Shown here piece after piece: positions 18,640 to 28,288 of a DNA stretch of 64,000 bases (position 1 is the stretch's first letter; each line of letters opens with the position of its first letter). The notes under the pieces are model-generated. The model was not told where the DNA came from. It worked only from the letters and a program-made list of their open reading frames with translations, and did no database searches. The stretch is from Bacteroidota bacterium. Lineage in GTDB: Bacteria; Bacteroidota; Bacteroidia; Bacteroidales; JAAUTT01. The DNA is taken from NCBI GenBank assembly GCA_023429135.1, contig JAEYWD010000037.1, forward strand, positions 13,124 to 77,123, in the 5' to 3' direction. Position numbers and translations under genes: made by a program.

Positions 18640-19542
18640 GTGGAATGGAAAGATGAAGTAAAAGAATTTTTAATATTTCTGAAGCTTGAGAAGGCGGTTT
18701 CTCCAAATACTATTTCGGCTTACACTGCCGATCTTGAGAAACTTTTAACCTACTTCGACGAACAACAGATTCATGTTTCGCCAAAGGATGTTGATCTGAA
18801 AATACTCGAGAACTTTTTGCTCCACATCTCCAGTGAAAATTTAAGTGCACGGACTCAGGCGAGATTAATATCCGGAATCCGGGCATTCTTCCGGTTTTTA
18901 CTTATTGAAGATAAAATAGAAACCGATCCGACCGAATTGCTCGAGTTTCCAAAAATAGGACGTAAACTGCCCGATGTTCTTACAATTCTCGAAATTGATG
19001 CCATGGAAGCGACAATTGACCTTAGTAAACCTGAAGGGCATCGTAACAAGGCTATTATTGAAACCATGTATAGCTGTGGCTTGCGTGTTTCGGAACTTGT
19101 AAGTCTTAAATTTTCCGATACCTTTTTCGACGAGCTGTTCATAAAGATAATAGGCAAGGGGAACAAGGAAAGGTTAGTTCCGATAAGCCCGAAAGCCATT
19201 CGCGAAATAAGATATTATCAGGAAAATTGTCGTAATCATCTGCCAATAAAAAGAATGCACGAGGATTATATATTCCTTAACCGGAATGGTCGCCCTTTAA
19301 CCCGTGTAATGGTTTTTACCATTATAAAGCAACTGGCACAGCTTGCCGGAATACATAAAAACGTGAGTCCCCATACTTTAAGACATTCATTTGCAACACA
19401 CCTGATCGAAGGAGGTGCTGATCTGAGAGCTGTGCAGGAAATGCTCGGGCATGAATCCATTCTTACTACCGAAATTTATACCCATATCGATCGCGAATAT
19501 CTTCGTGAAGCAATCATTCAATTTCATCCCCGGGGTAAGTGA
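18640..19542 (+). CDS. xerD: Site-specific tyrosine recombinase XerD
   Basis: A tyrosine recombinase of about 300 residues has an N-terminal SAM-like core-binding domain (to about residue 95) and a catalytic domain holding all active residues: Arg in SCGLRVSEL, Lys in GKGNKERLVPI, the HTLRHSFATHLIEGG block, His in MLGHESI, and the Tyr nucleophile in TEIYTHID. XerD with XerC resolves chromosome dimers at dif. I prefer the GTG at 18640 because AAGGAA lies seven bases ahead and the protein then begins MEWKDEVKEF, as in relatives. A TTG at 18616 would add eight residues. It is a lone housekeeping gene here, with no phage or element genes beside it. Confidence 0.93.
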   Translation: MEWKDEVKEFLIFLKLEKAVSPNTISAYTADLEKLLTYFDEQQIHVSPKDVDLKILENFLLHISSENLSARTQARLISGIRAFFRFLLIEDKIETDPTELLEFPKIGRKLPDVLTILEIDAMEATIDLSKPEGHRNKAIIETMYSCGLRVSELVSLKFSDTFFDELFIKIIGKGNKERLVPISPKAIREIRYYQENCRNHLPIKRMHEDYIFLNRNGRPLTRVMVFTIIKQLAQLAGIHKNVSPHTLRHSFATHLIEGGADLRAVQEMLGHESILTTEIYTHIDREYLREAIIQFHPRGK

Positions 19543-19660
19543 AAATAACAGAAACTATTTTTTAATTAATTCAGTTTGTAATCAATTGAAAATTAGTCTA
19601 AATTAATACTGGTTGGCTGAATTATGATATATAATAGGTTAAACCAATGAAAAAAATCAG

Positions 19661-19668
19661 TAATTTTG
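19661..19668 (+). promoter_or_regulatory. -7 box (TAATTTTG) of ppdK
   Basis: TAATTTTG matches TAnnTTTG exactly, 64 bases before the ppdK ATG. No good -33 TTTG was found at the normal distance. Confidence 0.4.
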
Positions 19669-19732
19669 TTACTTAATTTTTTTTAAGGAATCCATATTAT
19701 ATTGAAATACAAACAATTAAAAGAGAAGCAAA

Positions 19733-22459
19733 ATGTCTAAAGTTAAACGAGTTTACTTTTTTGGTGCGAAAGACGCCGATGGGAAAGCAGACATGAAAAA
19801 CCTGCTGGGTGGTAAAGGAGCCAACCTTGCAGAAATGTGTTTACTGGGTTTACCTGTTCCCGCTGGTTTTACAGTTACAACTGATGTATGTACTGAATAT
19901 TATGCCAACAACTGCGAACTTCCAAAGGAATTGTACGACGAAGTTTGGGAAAACATGGCTAAGGTAGAGAAGGTAATGGGTATGAAATATGGCGATCCTG
20001 AAAATGCCTTATTAGTATCATGCCGTTCAGGCGCCCGTGCTTCAATGCCTGGTATGATGGATACCGTTTTGAACGTAGGTCTTTGTACTGCTACCATTCC
20101 CGGTTTTATCAAAAAAACCAATAACCCACGCTTTGTATGGGATTCATATCGTCGTTTGATTATGATGTATGCCGACGTGGTAATGGAAAAAGCCGAAGGT
20201 ATCGAACCCAAAGACGGAAAAGGTATTCGTAAGGTTTTAGACGAAATGCTGGACGAATTCAAACATAAAAAAGGATACAAATCGGACACCGACATTACAG
20301 CCGACGAATTAAAATTTTTAGCTGAAGAGTTTAAAAAAACTGTTAAAGCAGTTCTTGGAACAGAATTCCCGGACGATGCTAAGGAACAGGTTATTGGCGG
20401 TATCAAAGCCGTATTCAAGAGCTGGAATGGTAAAAAAGCTATTTCGTACCGTCGTATCGAAGGTATTCCTGATGATTGGGGTACTGCCGTTAACGTACAG
20501 GCAATGGTATTCGGTAATATGGGCGATACATCTGCAACCGGTGTTGCATTTACCCGTAACCCCGCTACCGGCGAAAACAGATTCTATGGTGAGTGGTTGG
20601 TGAACGCACAAGGTGAAGACGTTGTTGCCGGTATCCGTACCCCAAGTCCTTTGAACGATGATACTAAAAATGATCAGAATAAACACCTTCACAGCATGCA
20701 GGAAGGTTATCCTGAACTTTACAAGGAACTGGACAATATCCGTTTGAACCTTGAAAAAGCATACAAGGACATGCTCGATATCGAATTCACCATTCAGGAA
20801 GGTAAATTATACATGCTACAGTGCCGTGCTGGTAAACGTACCGGTACCGCTGCATTGAACATGGCTATGGACATGCTTGCTGAAGGACTGATCGACGAGA
20901 AGAAAGCTGTTACCCGTGTTGAGCCTGCTCAGTTAGACGAATTGCTCCACCCGATCTGCGACCCTGCTGAAGAAAAGAAAGTTTCGGTACTTGTAAAGGG
21001 TTTACCTGCAGGCCCTGGTGCTGCTGTTGGTAAAATCGTATTTACCGCCGAAGACGCAGTTGCCTGGAACCGTCGTGGCGAAAAAGTTATTCTTCTTCGC
21101 GAAGAAACCAACCCTGAAGATGTTGAAGGTATGCGTGCTGCCGAAGGTATTCTTACCGCTCGTGGTGGTATGACTTCTCACGCTGCTCTTGTAGCCCGTG
21201 GTTGGGGTAAATGCTGTATCGTAGGTGCTGGTGGCTTACATGTGAATGTTGCCGGTAAAACTGCTAAAGTTGCTGGTACCGATATCGTTTTAAAAGAAGG
21301 TGATTTAGTAACTATGAATGGTACCAAAGGTAATGTTTACCAAGGTGCTCTCAAATTAATGGATGCTTCTGAAAATCCACGTTTCCAGACCTTCATGAAA
21401 ATGGTTGACAAATTCCGCACCATGGGTGTTCGCACCAATGCTGATACCCCTGCAGATGCTAAAATTGCCCGCGATTATGGTGCCGAAGGTATTGGTCTTT
21501 TCCGTACCGAGCACATGTTCTATGGCGAAGGTTCCGATCAGCCATTATTCTTACTCCGTAAGATGATTTTAAGTAATGGTGTTGAAGAACGTAAGAGCGC
21601 TCTGAATGAACTGTTTGCTTATGTGAAGAAAGACATCAAGGCTACCGTACTTGCTATGGATGGTCTTCCTGTAACTTTCCGTCTGCTCGACCCGCCACTT
21701 CACGAATTTGTTCCTGTAAGTGCTGAAAAACAGGCTGAATTAGCAAAAGCTCTTGGAATTAGTGCTGAAGCTATTAAAAAGCGTGGCGAAGCATTACACG
21801 AAAGCAACCCGATGATGGGTCACCGTGGTGTACGTTTGGGCGTTACTTATCCTGAAGTTTCCGAAATGCAGATTCGTGCTATTTTCGAAGCTTCTGCCGA
21901 ATTAAGCAAGGAAGGTAAAGATCCTCACGTAGAAATCATGGTTCCTGTTACCTGCGATGTTTCTGAGTTAGACTTCACTAAGAAAATTGTTGACCGTGTT
22001 TACGCTGAAGTTTGCGCTAAATTAGGTGTTAGCAAAATCGGCTATAAGTATGGTACTATGATTGAAATTCCACGTGCAGCTTTACTCGCCGACAAAATGG
22101 CTAAAACTGCTGAATTCTTCTCATTCGGTACCAACGACTTAACCCAGATGACTTTCGGTTTCAGCCGCGACGATATCGGTGGTTTCTTGCACGAATACCT
22201 CGACAACAAAATGTTGGCTGCCGATCCATTCCAGACTATCGATCAGGAAGGTGTTGGTCAGTTAATCGAGTACTCAGTAGAACGTGGCCGTAAAACCCGT
22301 CCTGACCTGAAGATCGGTATCTGTGGTGAGCAAGGTGGTGATCCTGCTTCTGTTGAATTCTGCTTCAAAAATGGCTTAACCTATGTAAGCTGCTCACCAT
22401 TCCGTGTTCCTATCGCACGTTTGGCTGCTGCTCAGGCTGCTATTAAGGCTGGAAAGTAA
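19733..22459 (+). CDS. ppdK: Pyruvate, phosphate dikinase
   Basis: The 908-residue enzyme interconverts pyruvate, ATP and phosphate with PEP, AMP and pyrophosphate in the cytoplasm. It has the ATP-grasp domain (about 1-350, LLGGKGANLAEMCLLGLPVPAGF in two pieces). The swivelling phosphohistidine domain carries the catalytic His in GGMTSHAALVARG (about 480-492, including the regulatory Thr). The PEP/pyruvate TIM barrel (about 535-900) has the catalytic Cys loop CGEQGGDP. The length is typical. Codon use is noticeably more biased (CGT, GGT, AAC rich) than in neighbours, fitting a highly expressed gene of anaerobic glycolysis or gluconeogenesis. A perfect terminator follows, and the gene stands alone. 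Confidence 0.97.
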   Translation: MSKVKRVYFFGAKDADGKADMKNLLGGKGANLAEMCLLGLPVPAGFTVTTDVCTEYYANNCELPKELYDEVWENMAKVEKVMGMKYGDPENALLVSCRSGARASMPGMMDTVLNVGLCTATIPGFIKKTNNPRFVWDSYRRLIMMYADVVMEKAEGIEPKDGKGIRKVLDEMLDEFKHKKGYKSDTDITADELKFLAEEFKKTVKAVLGTEFPDDAKEQVIGGIKAVFKSWNGKKAISYRRIEGIPDDWGTAVNVQAMVFGNMGDTSATGVAFTRNPATGENRFYGEWLVNAQGEDVVAGIRTPSPLNDDTKNDQNKHLHSMQEGYPELYKELDNIRLNLEKAYKDMLDIEFTIQEGKLYMLQCRAGKRTGTAALNMAMDMLAEGLIDEKKAVTRVEPAQLDELLHPICDPAEEKKVSVLVKGLPAGPGAAVGKIVFTAEDAVAWNRRGEKVILLREETNPEDVEGMRAAEGILTARGGMTSHAALVARGWGKCCIVGAGGLHVNVAGKTAKVAGTDIVLKEGDLVTMNGTKGNVYQGALKLMDASENPRFQTFMKMVDKFRTMGVRTNADTPADAKIARDYGAEGIGLFRTEHMFYGEGSDQPLFLLRKMILSNGVEERKSALNELFAYVKKDIKATVLAMDGLPVTFRLLDPPLHEFVPVSAEKQAELAKALGISAEAIKKRGEALHESNPMMGHRGVRLGVTYPEVSEMQIRAIFEASAELSKEGKDPHVEIMVPVTCDVSELDFTKKIVDRVYAEVCAKLGVSKIGYKYGTMIEIPRAALLADKMAKTAEFFSFGTNDLTQMTFGFSRDDIGGFLHEYLDNKMLAADPFQTIDQEGVGQLIEYSVERGRKTRPDLKIGICGEQGGDPASVEFCFKNGLTYVSCSPFRVPIARLAAAQAAIKAGK

Positions 22460-22500
22460 TATATTAGGCTATAGGCTGTAGCTGCTTAGGCTATAGCTTT

Positions 22501-22539
22501 TCAATAAAAAAAGCGGCGATGAGCCGCTTTTTTTATTGA
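22501..22539. terminator. Strong bidirectional terminator between ppdK and the DUF3857 pair
   Basis: A perfect 17-base stem (TCAATAAAAAAAGCGGC at 22501-22517 and its complement at 22523-22539) surrounds a five-base loop. A and T runs on both sides let it end the convergent transcripts from ppdK and from the gene at 22542. Confidence 0.9.
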
Positions 22540-22541
22540 AA

Positions 22542-24464
22542 CTATAAAGTATCAAGTTTTTTTATCAGAGAAACCTTTATATTATCGTAATTGCTGATGC
22601 TCTTTATAAAAGCAGAAAAATCTTTGAATTTTTCAGGTGGATATATTCCATCGCGCAATTTAAAGCTCCTGATATATTGTAATGTTTTCTGGTCAGCATT
22701 GCTGATAATTTTGTAGCAGTACGATCCAAACTCTGTATCGAGGTTCACATTTGCCGGAATTGATTCTGGTGAGTAGCCTTCGGGTAAACGATAGGTTATG
22801 GAATCTGTATCAATAAAGCTATATCTTAGCCACATTTTGCTTTTTCTTTCTTTGTTCAAATCGGGTATCGCCTGGCTGCGATTCATTATATTTAAAGGAA
22901 GCAATAATCGGTTACCTGATGTTGTTGCATATTTTGTAGCTATTATGTCCACATCAACATTTAAAGCAGGAATTTCGAGCCTGTCTTCGGACACTTTAAA
23001 GTTATTGATGGTAAAGACCGGTAACTTTATCATTTCGTACAAATCTTCCTTTTGTTTATCCGCAGGCTTGTAAAATAATCCAATATTATCATCGTATTGT
23101 AATCCAGTGTATTTTGTGTTTATTTTCACTTCTGCTTTTCCATCAGGATTAATCTGAACTATGCCTGAGCGCAGCAACTGATTGTTTTCCTGAATGTAGG
23201 TTTTGGTTTTCGCAATAACACCCCCGTTTTCAGTAACCAAAAGAACATGACGGTTATCTGTAAAACTTCCCAAAAATCCGAAAGGATTGGTTTGACTGGT
23301 ACATTCAAGCCAGACTGTATCTTTTTCAAACGGAACGCAAAGAATAGCATGATTGAACTGATCGAAGGACTCGTCAGTAAAAATGTTGGGTGCGTATTTT
23401 CGGGCTTTTACGAGGGTATAGATGGATGTTACGTCTACTTGCCTGAGTAATACTTTTGTGTAATTTGTCAGCGCTTTACAGTCCCCATAACCCGTTTTGT
23501 CTACAATGGAGGCATCGAAAGGTTGCAGCCCTCCAATACCTAATTGTATAGAAACATACCTTGTTTTCGATTGCATGTATTCATAAACCATCTTGACCAA
23601 TTCCCTTTTTGACTTAGCTTTATTTTTAATTTCGTTTAATTCGGCAATAGTCTTTTCAGATAACTTATTGGGCTGATTATTCAGGCGATTGAAAAAGAGC
23701 CCAAGGTCTTTCCAGGTATCATTCTTGCAGGTTACCCCTCCAATTTTGAAATATTCAGGTATAAAAATGCCATTTGGGACAATATCCTGCAAACCTGAAG
23801 TAAGATATTCTCTTTCTAAGGCAGGCATATTTTCTGCCTTCATGGAGTAAGTTCTGGTTGTTGCATCTTCGGTAATATCAGGCATAGGTGCATTATTCAA
23901 CGGTTTATACCTTACCTTGTAATCCTTTGGAATTGTTAAGGAATAAGCGGCCTTCTCAATTGAAAGATCGTAATAACGTTGCGGATTCCACGACTGATAA
24001 TTAATATAACCATCAAATGCAATTGTAAATTCATATTCAACTGTGTATGGATAAATTGAAACCAGTGGTTTGTAGAATTTCAACCGGTTATCGTCAAATA
24101 TAGAGGAATTAGAAACGGCACTTAAGTCGGAAAAGTCGCTTGTTTTTAGTTTTTTTATGATGGTTCCGTTGTGGTTGTAAATTCGACCACTGAGTTCGGT
24201 AATTTTCGAAAATTTATCGTAATACTCTTCAAATTCTCCAAACACATCTCCTTTGCTGTTCAACACAGTTATAATATAATGACCTTTCAAAACAGCCTTA
24301 GCAGTATCCTTAACAACATAATTCATATCGTAAACTCTGAATACTCCGCTTGCGTTTTTAAGTAACTCAGGTTTAACAGTTGAAGCAGTATAGGCTTGAC
24401 CGTGAATCAGAGGCAAACAAATAACAATCAGAGTATTTAACAGTAAAACTTTCAGAAAACTCAT
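22542..24464 (-). CDS. DUF3857 and transglutaminase-like protein
   Basis: The 640-residue secreted protein has a signal peptide (about 1-23), a DUF3857 beta domain (about 60-220), a transglutaminase-like core (about 280-400) and a C-terminal DUF2569/DUF3858-like beta region. Of the cysteine-protease-type triad, Cys 329 (YGDCKALT) and His 372 (FNHAI) are present, but the third position reads WLECTS, with Glu 387 instead of Asp. The gene begins one base after the stop of a paralogue of similar layout (24466-26484), so the two form an operon. Such pairs are common in Bacteroidota and their substrate is unknown. Periplasmic location is inferred from the signal peptide. Confidence 0.85.
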   Translation of the reverse strand: MSFLKVLLLNTLIVICLPLIHGQAYTASTVKPELLKNASGVFRVYDMNYVVKDTAKAVLKGHYIITVLNSKGDVFGEFEEYYDKFSKITELSGRIYNHNGTIIKKLKTSDFSDLSAVSNSSIFDDNRLKFYKPLVSIYPYTVEYEFTIAFDGYINYQSWNPQRYYDLSIEKAAYSLTIPKDYKVRYKPLNNAPMPDITEDATTRTYSMKAENMPALEREYLTSGLQDIVPNGIFIPEYFKIGGVTCKNDTWKDLGLFFNRLNNQPNKLSEKTIAELNEIKNKAKSKRELVKMVYEYMQSKTRYVSIQLGIGGLQPFDASIVDKTGYGDCKALTNYTKVLLRQVDVTSIYTLVKARKYAPNIFTDESFDQFNHAILCVPFEKDTVWLECTSQTNPFGFLGSFTDNRHVLLVTENGGVIAKTKTYIQENNQLLRSGIVQINPDGKAEVKINTKYTGLQYDDNIGLFYKPADKQKEDLYEMIKLPVFTINNFKVSEDRLEIPALNVDVDIIATKYATTSGNRLLLPLNIMNRSQAIPDLNKERKSKMWLRYSFIDTDSITYRLPEGYSPESIPANVNLDTEFGSYCYKIISNADQKTLQYIRSFKLRDGIYPPEKFKDFSAFIKSISNYDNIKVSLIKKLDTL

Positions 24465-24465
24465 A

Positions 24466-26484
24466 TCAGATTTTTTTTAGTACAATAACTTCACCCTCTT
24501 TATTTACAATCTGATTATAGAATTCTTTGAGTCCGGAGTATTCCTCGGGCATAAAAGCAATTTTATTGATATTGTACCTGCGCACCACCTGCACCACATT
24601 ATCTTTCGATTCGATGAGGAAGGAGAACTTTCCTGCATTGTCGGGTAAAGAAACCGTTGCTGATTTTGGAAGAGATTCAATTTTATATCCCTGCGGTATT
24701 TCAAGGCGAAGCATATAGGAATTGGCATACCCATAATTGTAGTCGACCGGGAATTTTCTTTTTTCATGTTTGAAAGGATTTTCATCCAGTTGTTCAAAAA
24801 GCATGGGATGGACTATCAAAAGATCTCCAGTTGATTCTGCTTTTCCTGAAATAGCTACATCGCAGATAAGTTTCAGATCTTTGTTGAGGCTGTCTTTGTT
24901 CTGCAGTTCGTACTTCTGAATAGTTAAACCCTGATTAGCTTTTTTGATGTTCTCTATATATTCTTCAACTCCCTTTGTCCTTTCAATTTCCTTACGCGAT
25001 TTATAGGCGCAATATCCTTTTCTCATTTCACTCCAATTTCCGGTTATTTCTCCATTAGAATCCAATTTTACCTGAGCCGAAATGTTGAGTGAGTATTTCT
25101 GGTTCGAAACCAGGTCGATATTCGCCGATTTTGTTTCATCAATAATCCGGCCCTGATCGTTTAAGCATTTATCGGGTATAAATCCGAAACAGCATTGTTT
25201 GTCGGTTGCATCCAGAAGAATCTGTTTTCCGTCCAGTTCAACACAAGCCAGAACGTAATTCAGTTTTTGAAGCACAGGATATTCCATGATAATCATACCA
25301 TTATCGCGCGTGCTAAGGATTACCGGGTATGCTGTGAGACCTGACTTTTTTAGCAGATTCACCAATAATAGATTAATATCGGCTGAATTGCCCGATTTCT
25401 CATCCAATATTTTACGAATACTTTTGGACGCATAAAGCCTGTTACTTCCATTCCATTGAATGTTCTTCCTTACAAAATTGTATAATACCAGAGCTTTTTC
25501 ATTCGGATTTTTAATACTCTCAAATAAATCGGTTATTTCTTTAGTCCCCCCCTGGGTAATCAGTACACCAAAATTTTCATCTTTTAAAAGTTCAGTATTG
25601 ATATGCTTCCAGTCGGAGGTATAATCTTTTGCCATAGAACCCGGGAATTGAACTGATCTAAGTTCAAACTCTATGGAGGTAATGTAGTTATTTCTCGATT
25701 TCATATAAGGCTCATCATGGAAAGCTGCTACATTTTCGGAGGTATATGTTGAGACGTTAACATTAAATGAGATTTTATCCGAATCGAACGATGTAGTTGT
25801 GGTATAACCAGTAGAACTTCTTGTTTTGGAATTTATCACAACTGAGCCAGGAATAATACTTGTTTGTGTATTTACACTTTCATAGCCATTCTGAAATGAT
25901 TTATAATTGAAATATTCCGGTATTTCAACCTGATATTGAGATTTCAATACCGGTATAGTTCTTTGGAAATACCAATCGGAAACGGACCAGAAGTCGGAGC
26001 TGATTTTATAGCTTATTTCGATAACCGACCCCTCTTTAACATTGGGTAAGGTAAACTTAACATTTCTTCTGTGTTCGTTTACCTGCTCTTTAAAAATGGA
26101 GCTTTTTTCCAATTCCGAAATCACAACTTTCCCATTTTCAAGGTTAAAAGTGTTGCCTTTCAGGTTATCGACCTTTTCTTCATTTGTACCCGAATAATAC
26201 AGTGAAATTGCCATATCAGCCCAGTCGAACGCAGTCTTTCGGAGAATTTTTATCCGCACATGCCTTTGTAAAATGGTTTTAAACCCGCCGTCGTTTTGTA
26301 CATATTCGAAATACAATCGGCCATAATCACCAATAATATAAGCATCGGCGTTTGAATCTATCGGACAGGTATTTACCGATAATTCTGAGGGCTCAATTTT
26401 TCCTAGCTTGAATGGAGCTTTTTGAGCATTAATAAAGGTTGCAGCAAAAAATAGTGCAATAGCAGATAAAAAGTAAGGTTTCAT
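24466..26484 (-). CDS. DUF3857 and degenerate transglutaminase-like protein
   Basis: This 672-residue paralogue of the following gene has a signal peptide ending after FINAQ (about residue 21), a DUF3857 domain (about 60-250) and a transglutaminase-like domain (about 325-430). At the catalytic Cys position it has Ser 367 (SGNSADIN), and the His position is replaced (KLNYVLACV). Only the Asp (LLDATDKQ) remains, so it should not be a working peptidase or transglutaminase. A TATCTTTA box lies about 35 bases upstream of its start (forward 26516-26523). It is the first gene of the two-gene unit. Confidence 0.85.
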   Translation of the reverse strand: MKPYFLSAIALFFAATFINAQKAPFKLGKIEPSELSVNTCPIDSNADAYIIGDYGRLYFEYVQNDGGFKTILQRHVRIKILRKTAFDWADMAISLYYSGTNEEKVDNLKGNTFNLENGKVVISELEKSSIFKEQVNEHRRNVKFTLPNVKEGSVIEISYKISSDFWSVSDWYFQRTIPVLKSQYQVEIPEYFNYKSFQNGYESVNTQTSIIPGSVVINSKTRSSTGYTTTTSFDSDKISFNVNVSTYTSENVAAFHDEPYMKSRNNYITSIEFELRSVQFPGSMAKDYTSDWKHINTELLKDENFGVLITQGGTKEITDLFESIKNPNEKALVLYNFVRKNIQWNGSNRLYASKSIRKILDEKSGNSADINLLLVNLLKKSGLTAYPVILSTRDNGMIIMEYPVLQKLNYVLACVELDGKQILLDATDKQCCFGFIPDKCLNDQGRIIDETKSANIDLVSNQKYSLNISAQVKLDSNGEITGNWSEMRKGYCAYKSRKEIERTKGVEEYIENIKKANQGLTIQKYELQNKDSLNKDLKLICDVAISGKAESTGDLLIVHPMLFEQLDENPFKHEKRKFPVDYNYGYANSYMLRLEIPQGYKIESLPKSATVSLPDNAGKFSFLIESKDNVVQVVRRYNINKIAFMPEEYSGLKEFYNQIVNKEGEVIVLKKI

Positions 26485-26564
26485 TAATTGTTGGTAAAAG
26501 GTTAGTAACTGATTTTAAAGATAGAAAAAAAATAATTCGTTAATCTTTTTTCTAATATAAAGTA

Positions 26565-27962
26565 TTACTTTTTTGACGAAACTAGCGAACCATTCCATGA
26601 AGTATAAACTGCCAGACAGCATAAAACGGCCATCACAATAAAAGTGATGTGAAGTGCTGACATAAACTGAGGTAAAACATCGGAGGTTATTTTCACTTTT
26701 CCAACCACAATCGAAATAATCATCATGTAAATACCCATGCTTATCGACTGGCCTGCCAACCTCATTGTATTTGTAGTCGCAGAAGCCATTCCCAAATGTT
26801 TTTTTTCGATTGAGCCCATAATGACATTAACATTCGGTGATGAAAACATTCCGAAACCAATGCCTAAGATAATTGAAATGGCAATTATCAGGTACAAAGG
26901 AGTTGTAGTGTTCAATAATAACATAAGTAAAAGCCCCACTACAATTATAGCCATTCCTCCTGTTGCCAGATTTCGCGCATCGGTTCTGTCTGACCACACC
27001 CCTGCAAAAAGCGACATAACAGCCATTACAAAAGGCTGAATAATTAGGACCATTCCTGCTTCTTTTGAAGAAAATCCCTTTATATACTGTAAATAGAGAC
27101 TTAACATAAATGTTATGGCATATGTGGCGGCGTAGTTAATAAGCGAGGCTGAACTTGCAAAGCCAAAAACCTTATTCTCCCAGAATAACCTTACGTGCAT
27201 TACAGGGAAATCGAGTTTCTTTTCGTATCCGACAAACAAAATAAGCAAGATAGTACCTAAAATCATCAGCAGCATGCTTTGGAACGCAGGCAAATTCGAA
27301 AAGCCATACATAAGTGTACTCAATCCCAATCCATAAAGAATGGTTCCGATCCAGTCGAACGATTTTTGATCCGGTTCTTTCCATTCTTCCTTAACAAACA
27401 GAGCGAGTCCCAAAGCGACTAACAGACCGACTGCTGATGTAACATAAAAAATACTTCGCCAGCCAAAGTAATACGTTAGAAGGCCTCCAATAAAAGGACC
27501 TGAAGAAAGAGATATGTAAACTACTGCAGTATTGATGCCTAAGGCTTTTCCACGCTCGTTTGCCGGAAAAACCGAAGTAAGAATTGCCATATTGGTGGCG
27601 AAAATCATGGAAGCACCAATACCCTGGAACAAACGACCGCATATAAGCATCCAGCCTGAATTTGAAGCTCCGCAGAATATTGTAGAAACTATGAAGATAA
27701 TAATGCCGGAGATAAAAATTTTTTTGCGGCCAATGCGATCCGCCAGTTTACTAAAAGGAATGGGGAAAATGGCAGAGGTAAGCAGGAAAATAGAGATTAC
27801 CCAGCTCAGGGAAATGGCGTTAAGTGAAAACTCTCTGGCAATTATTGGCATGGCAAGATTTAATGCCGACCCCATAAATGGAATCAGTGTTGTTGCCAGG
27901 CAAATGATAAAAAGTATTGTATTGCGGTAAGCCTTGGAGCCGGTAGAACTCATGAATATCAA
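26565..27962 (-). CDS. MFS transporter, DHA2-like drug exporter family
   Basis: The 465-residue protein has about 14 predicted membrane helices and the MFS loop motif LADRIGRKK between helices 2 and 3 (about 70-78). The exporter motif in helix 5 reads AVVYISLSSGPFIGGLLT. The 14-helix count and these motifs place it in the DHA2 drug:proton antiporter group. It would export an amphipathic or toxic compound across the inner membrane. It is the last gene of a minus-strand group after nhaD-like and yodC-like genes, 13 bases after the latter. No dedicated regulator is adjacent. Confidence 0.88.
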   Translation of the reverse strand: MIFMSSTGSKAYRNTILFIICLATTLIPFMGSALNLAMPIIAREFSLNAISLSWVISIFLLTSAIFPIPFSKLADRIGRKKIFISGIIIFIVSTIFCGASNSGWMLICGRLFQGIGASMIFATNMAILTSVFPANERGKALGINTAVVYISLSSGPFIGGLLTYYFGWRSIFYVTSAVGLLVALGLALFVKEEWKEPDQKSFDWIGTILYGLGLSTLMYGFSNLPAFQSMLLMILGTILLILFVGYEKKLDFPVMHVRLFWENKVFGFASSASLINYAATYAITFMLSLYLQYIKGFSSKEAGMVLIIQPFVMAVMSLFAGVWSDRTDARNLATGGMAIIVVGLLLMLLLNTTTPLYLIIAISIILGIGFGMFSSPNVNVIMGSIEKKHLGMASATTNTMRLAGQSISMGIYMMIISIVVGKVKITSDVLPQFMSALHITFIVMAVLCCLAVYTSWNGSLVSSKK

Positions 27963-27975
27963 TATTGACAGGGGC

Positions 27976-28200
27976 TTAAACTATATTTTTTAAGCTATCT
28001 TGTTTGAAGGTTCCCGATTCCAGTTTGTTTTCATTAAACCATTGGCAAACCACGTCGCCCTCAGAGAATCCCTGAGTTTTTAAAAATTCATCGGCAGCTT
28101 TGATCATAAAATTCGAATCGCCCAATCCAATAATCCTTTGCACTGTCATTTGGGGGCCACCCGATTTTAATTGCACTATATCACCTATGTTGAAACGCAT
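27976..28200 (-). CDS. YodC-like (DUF2158) small protein
   Basis: The 74-residue protein matches the DUF2158/YodC pattern: F-x-x-GDIVQLKSGGPQMTV at the start, then a conserved VVCQWFNENKLESGTF block. These are small single-domain beta proteins of unknown function, probably cytoplasmic. The gene sits between nhaD-like and MFS genes on the same strand, with 88 and 13 base gaps. Confidence 0.85.
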   Translation of the reverse strand: MRFNIGDIVQLKSGGPQMTVQRIIGLGDSNFMIKAADEFLKTQGFSEGDVVCQWFNENKLESGTFKQDSLKNIV

Positions 28201-28288
28201 ATGATTTATTTTTGATGTAAAGATAATAAAAACCTGTTCAGGCTTTGTGATCCGGTTTCAATATCTTGAGGGAAAAGGTGTCTTGAAA

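Noticed and set aside
18616..19542. XerD as a mobile-element or phage integrase
   Set aside because: Its sequence start, length and isolated setting match the housekeeping recombinase; no att repeats or phage genes were seen beside it.
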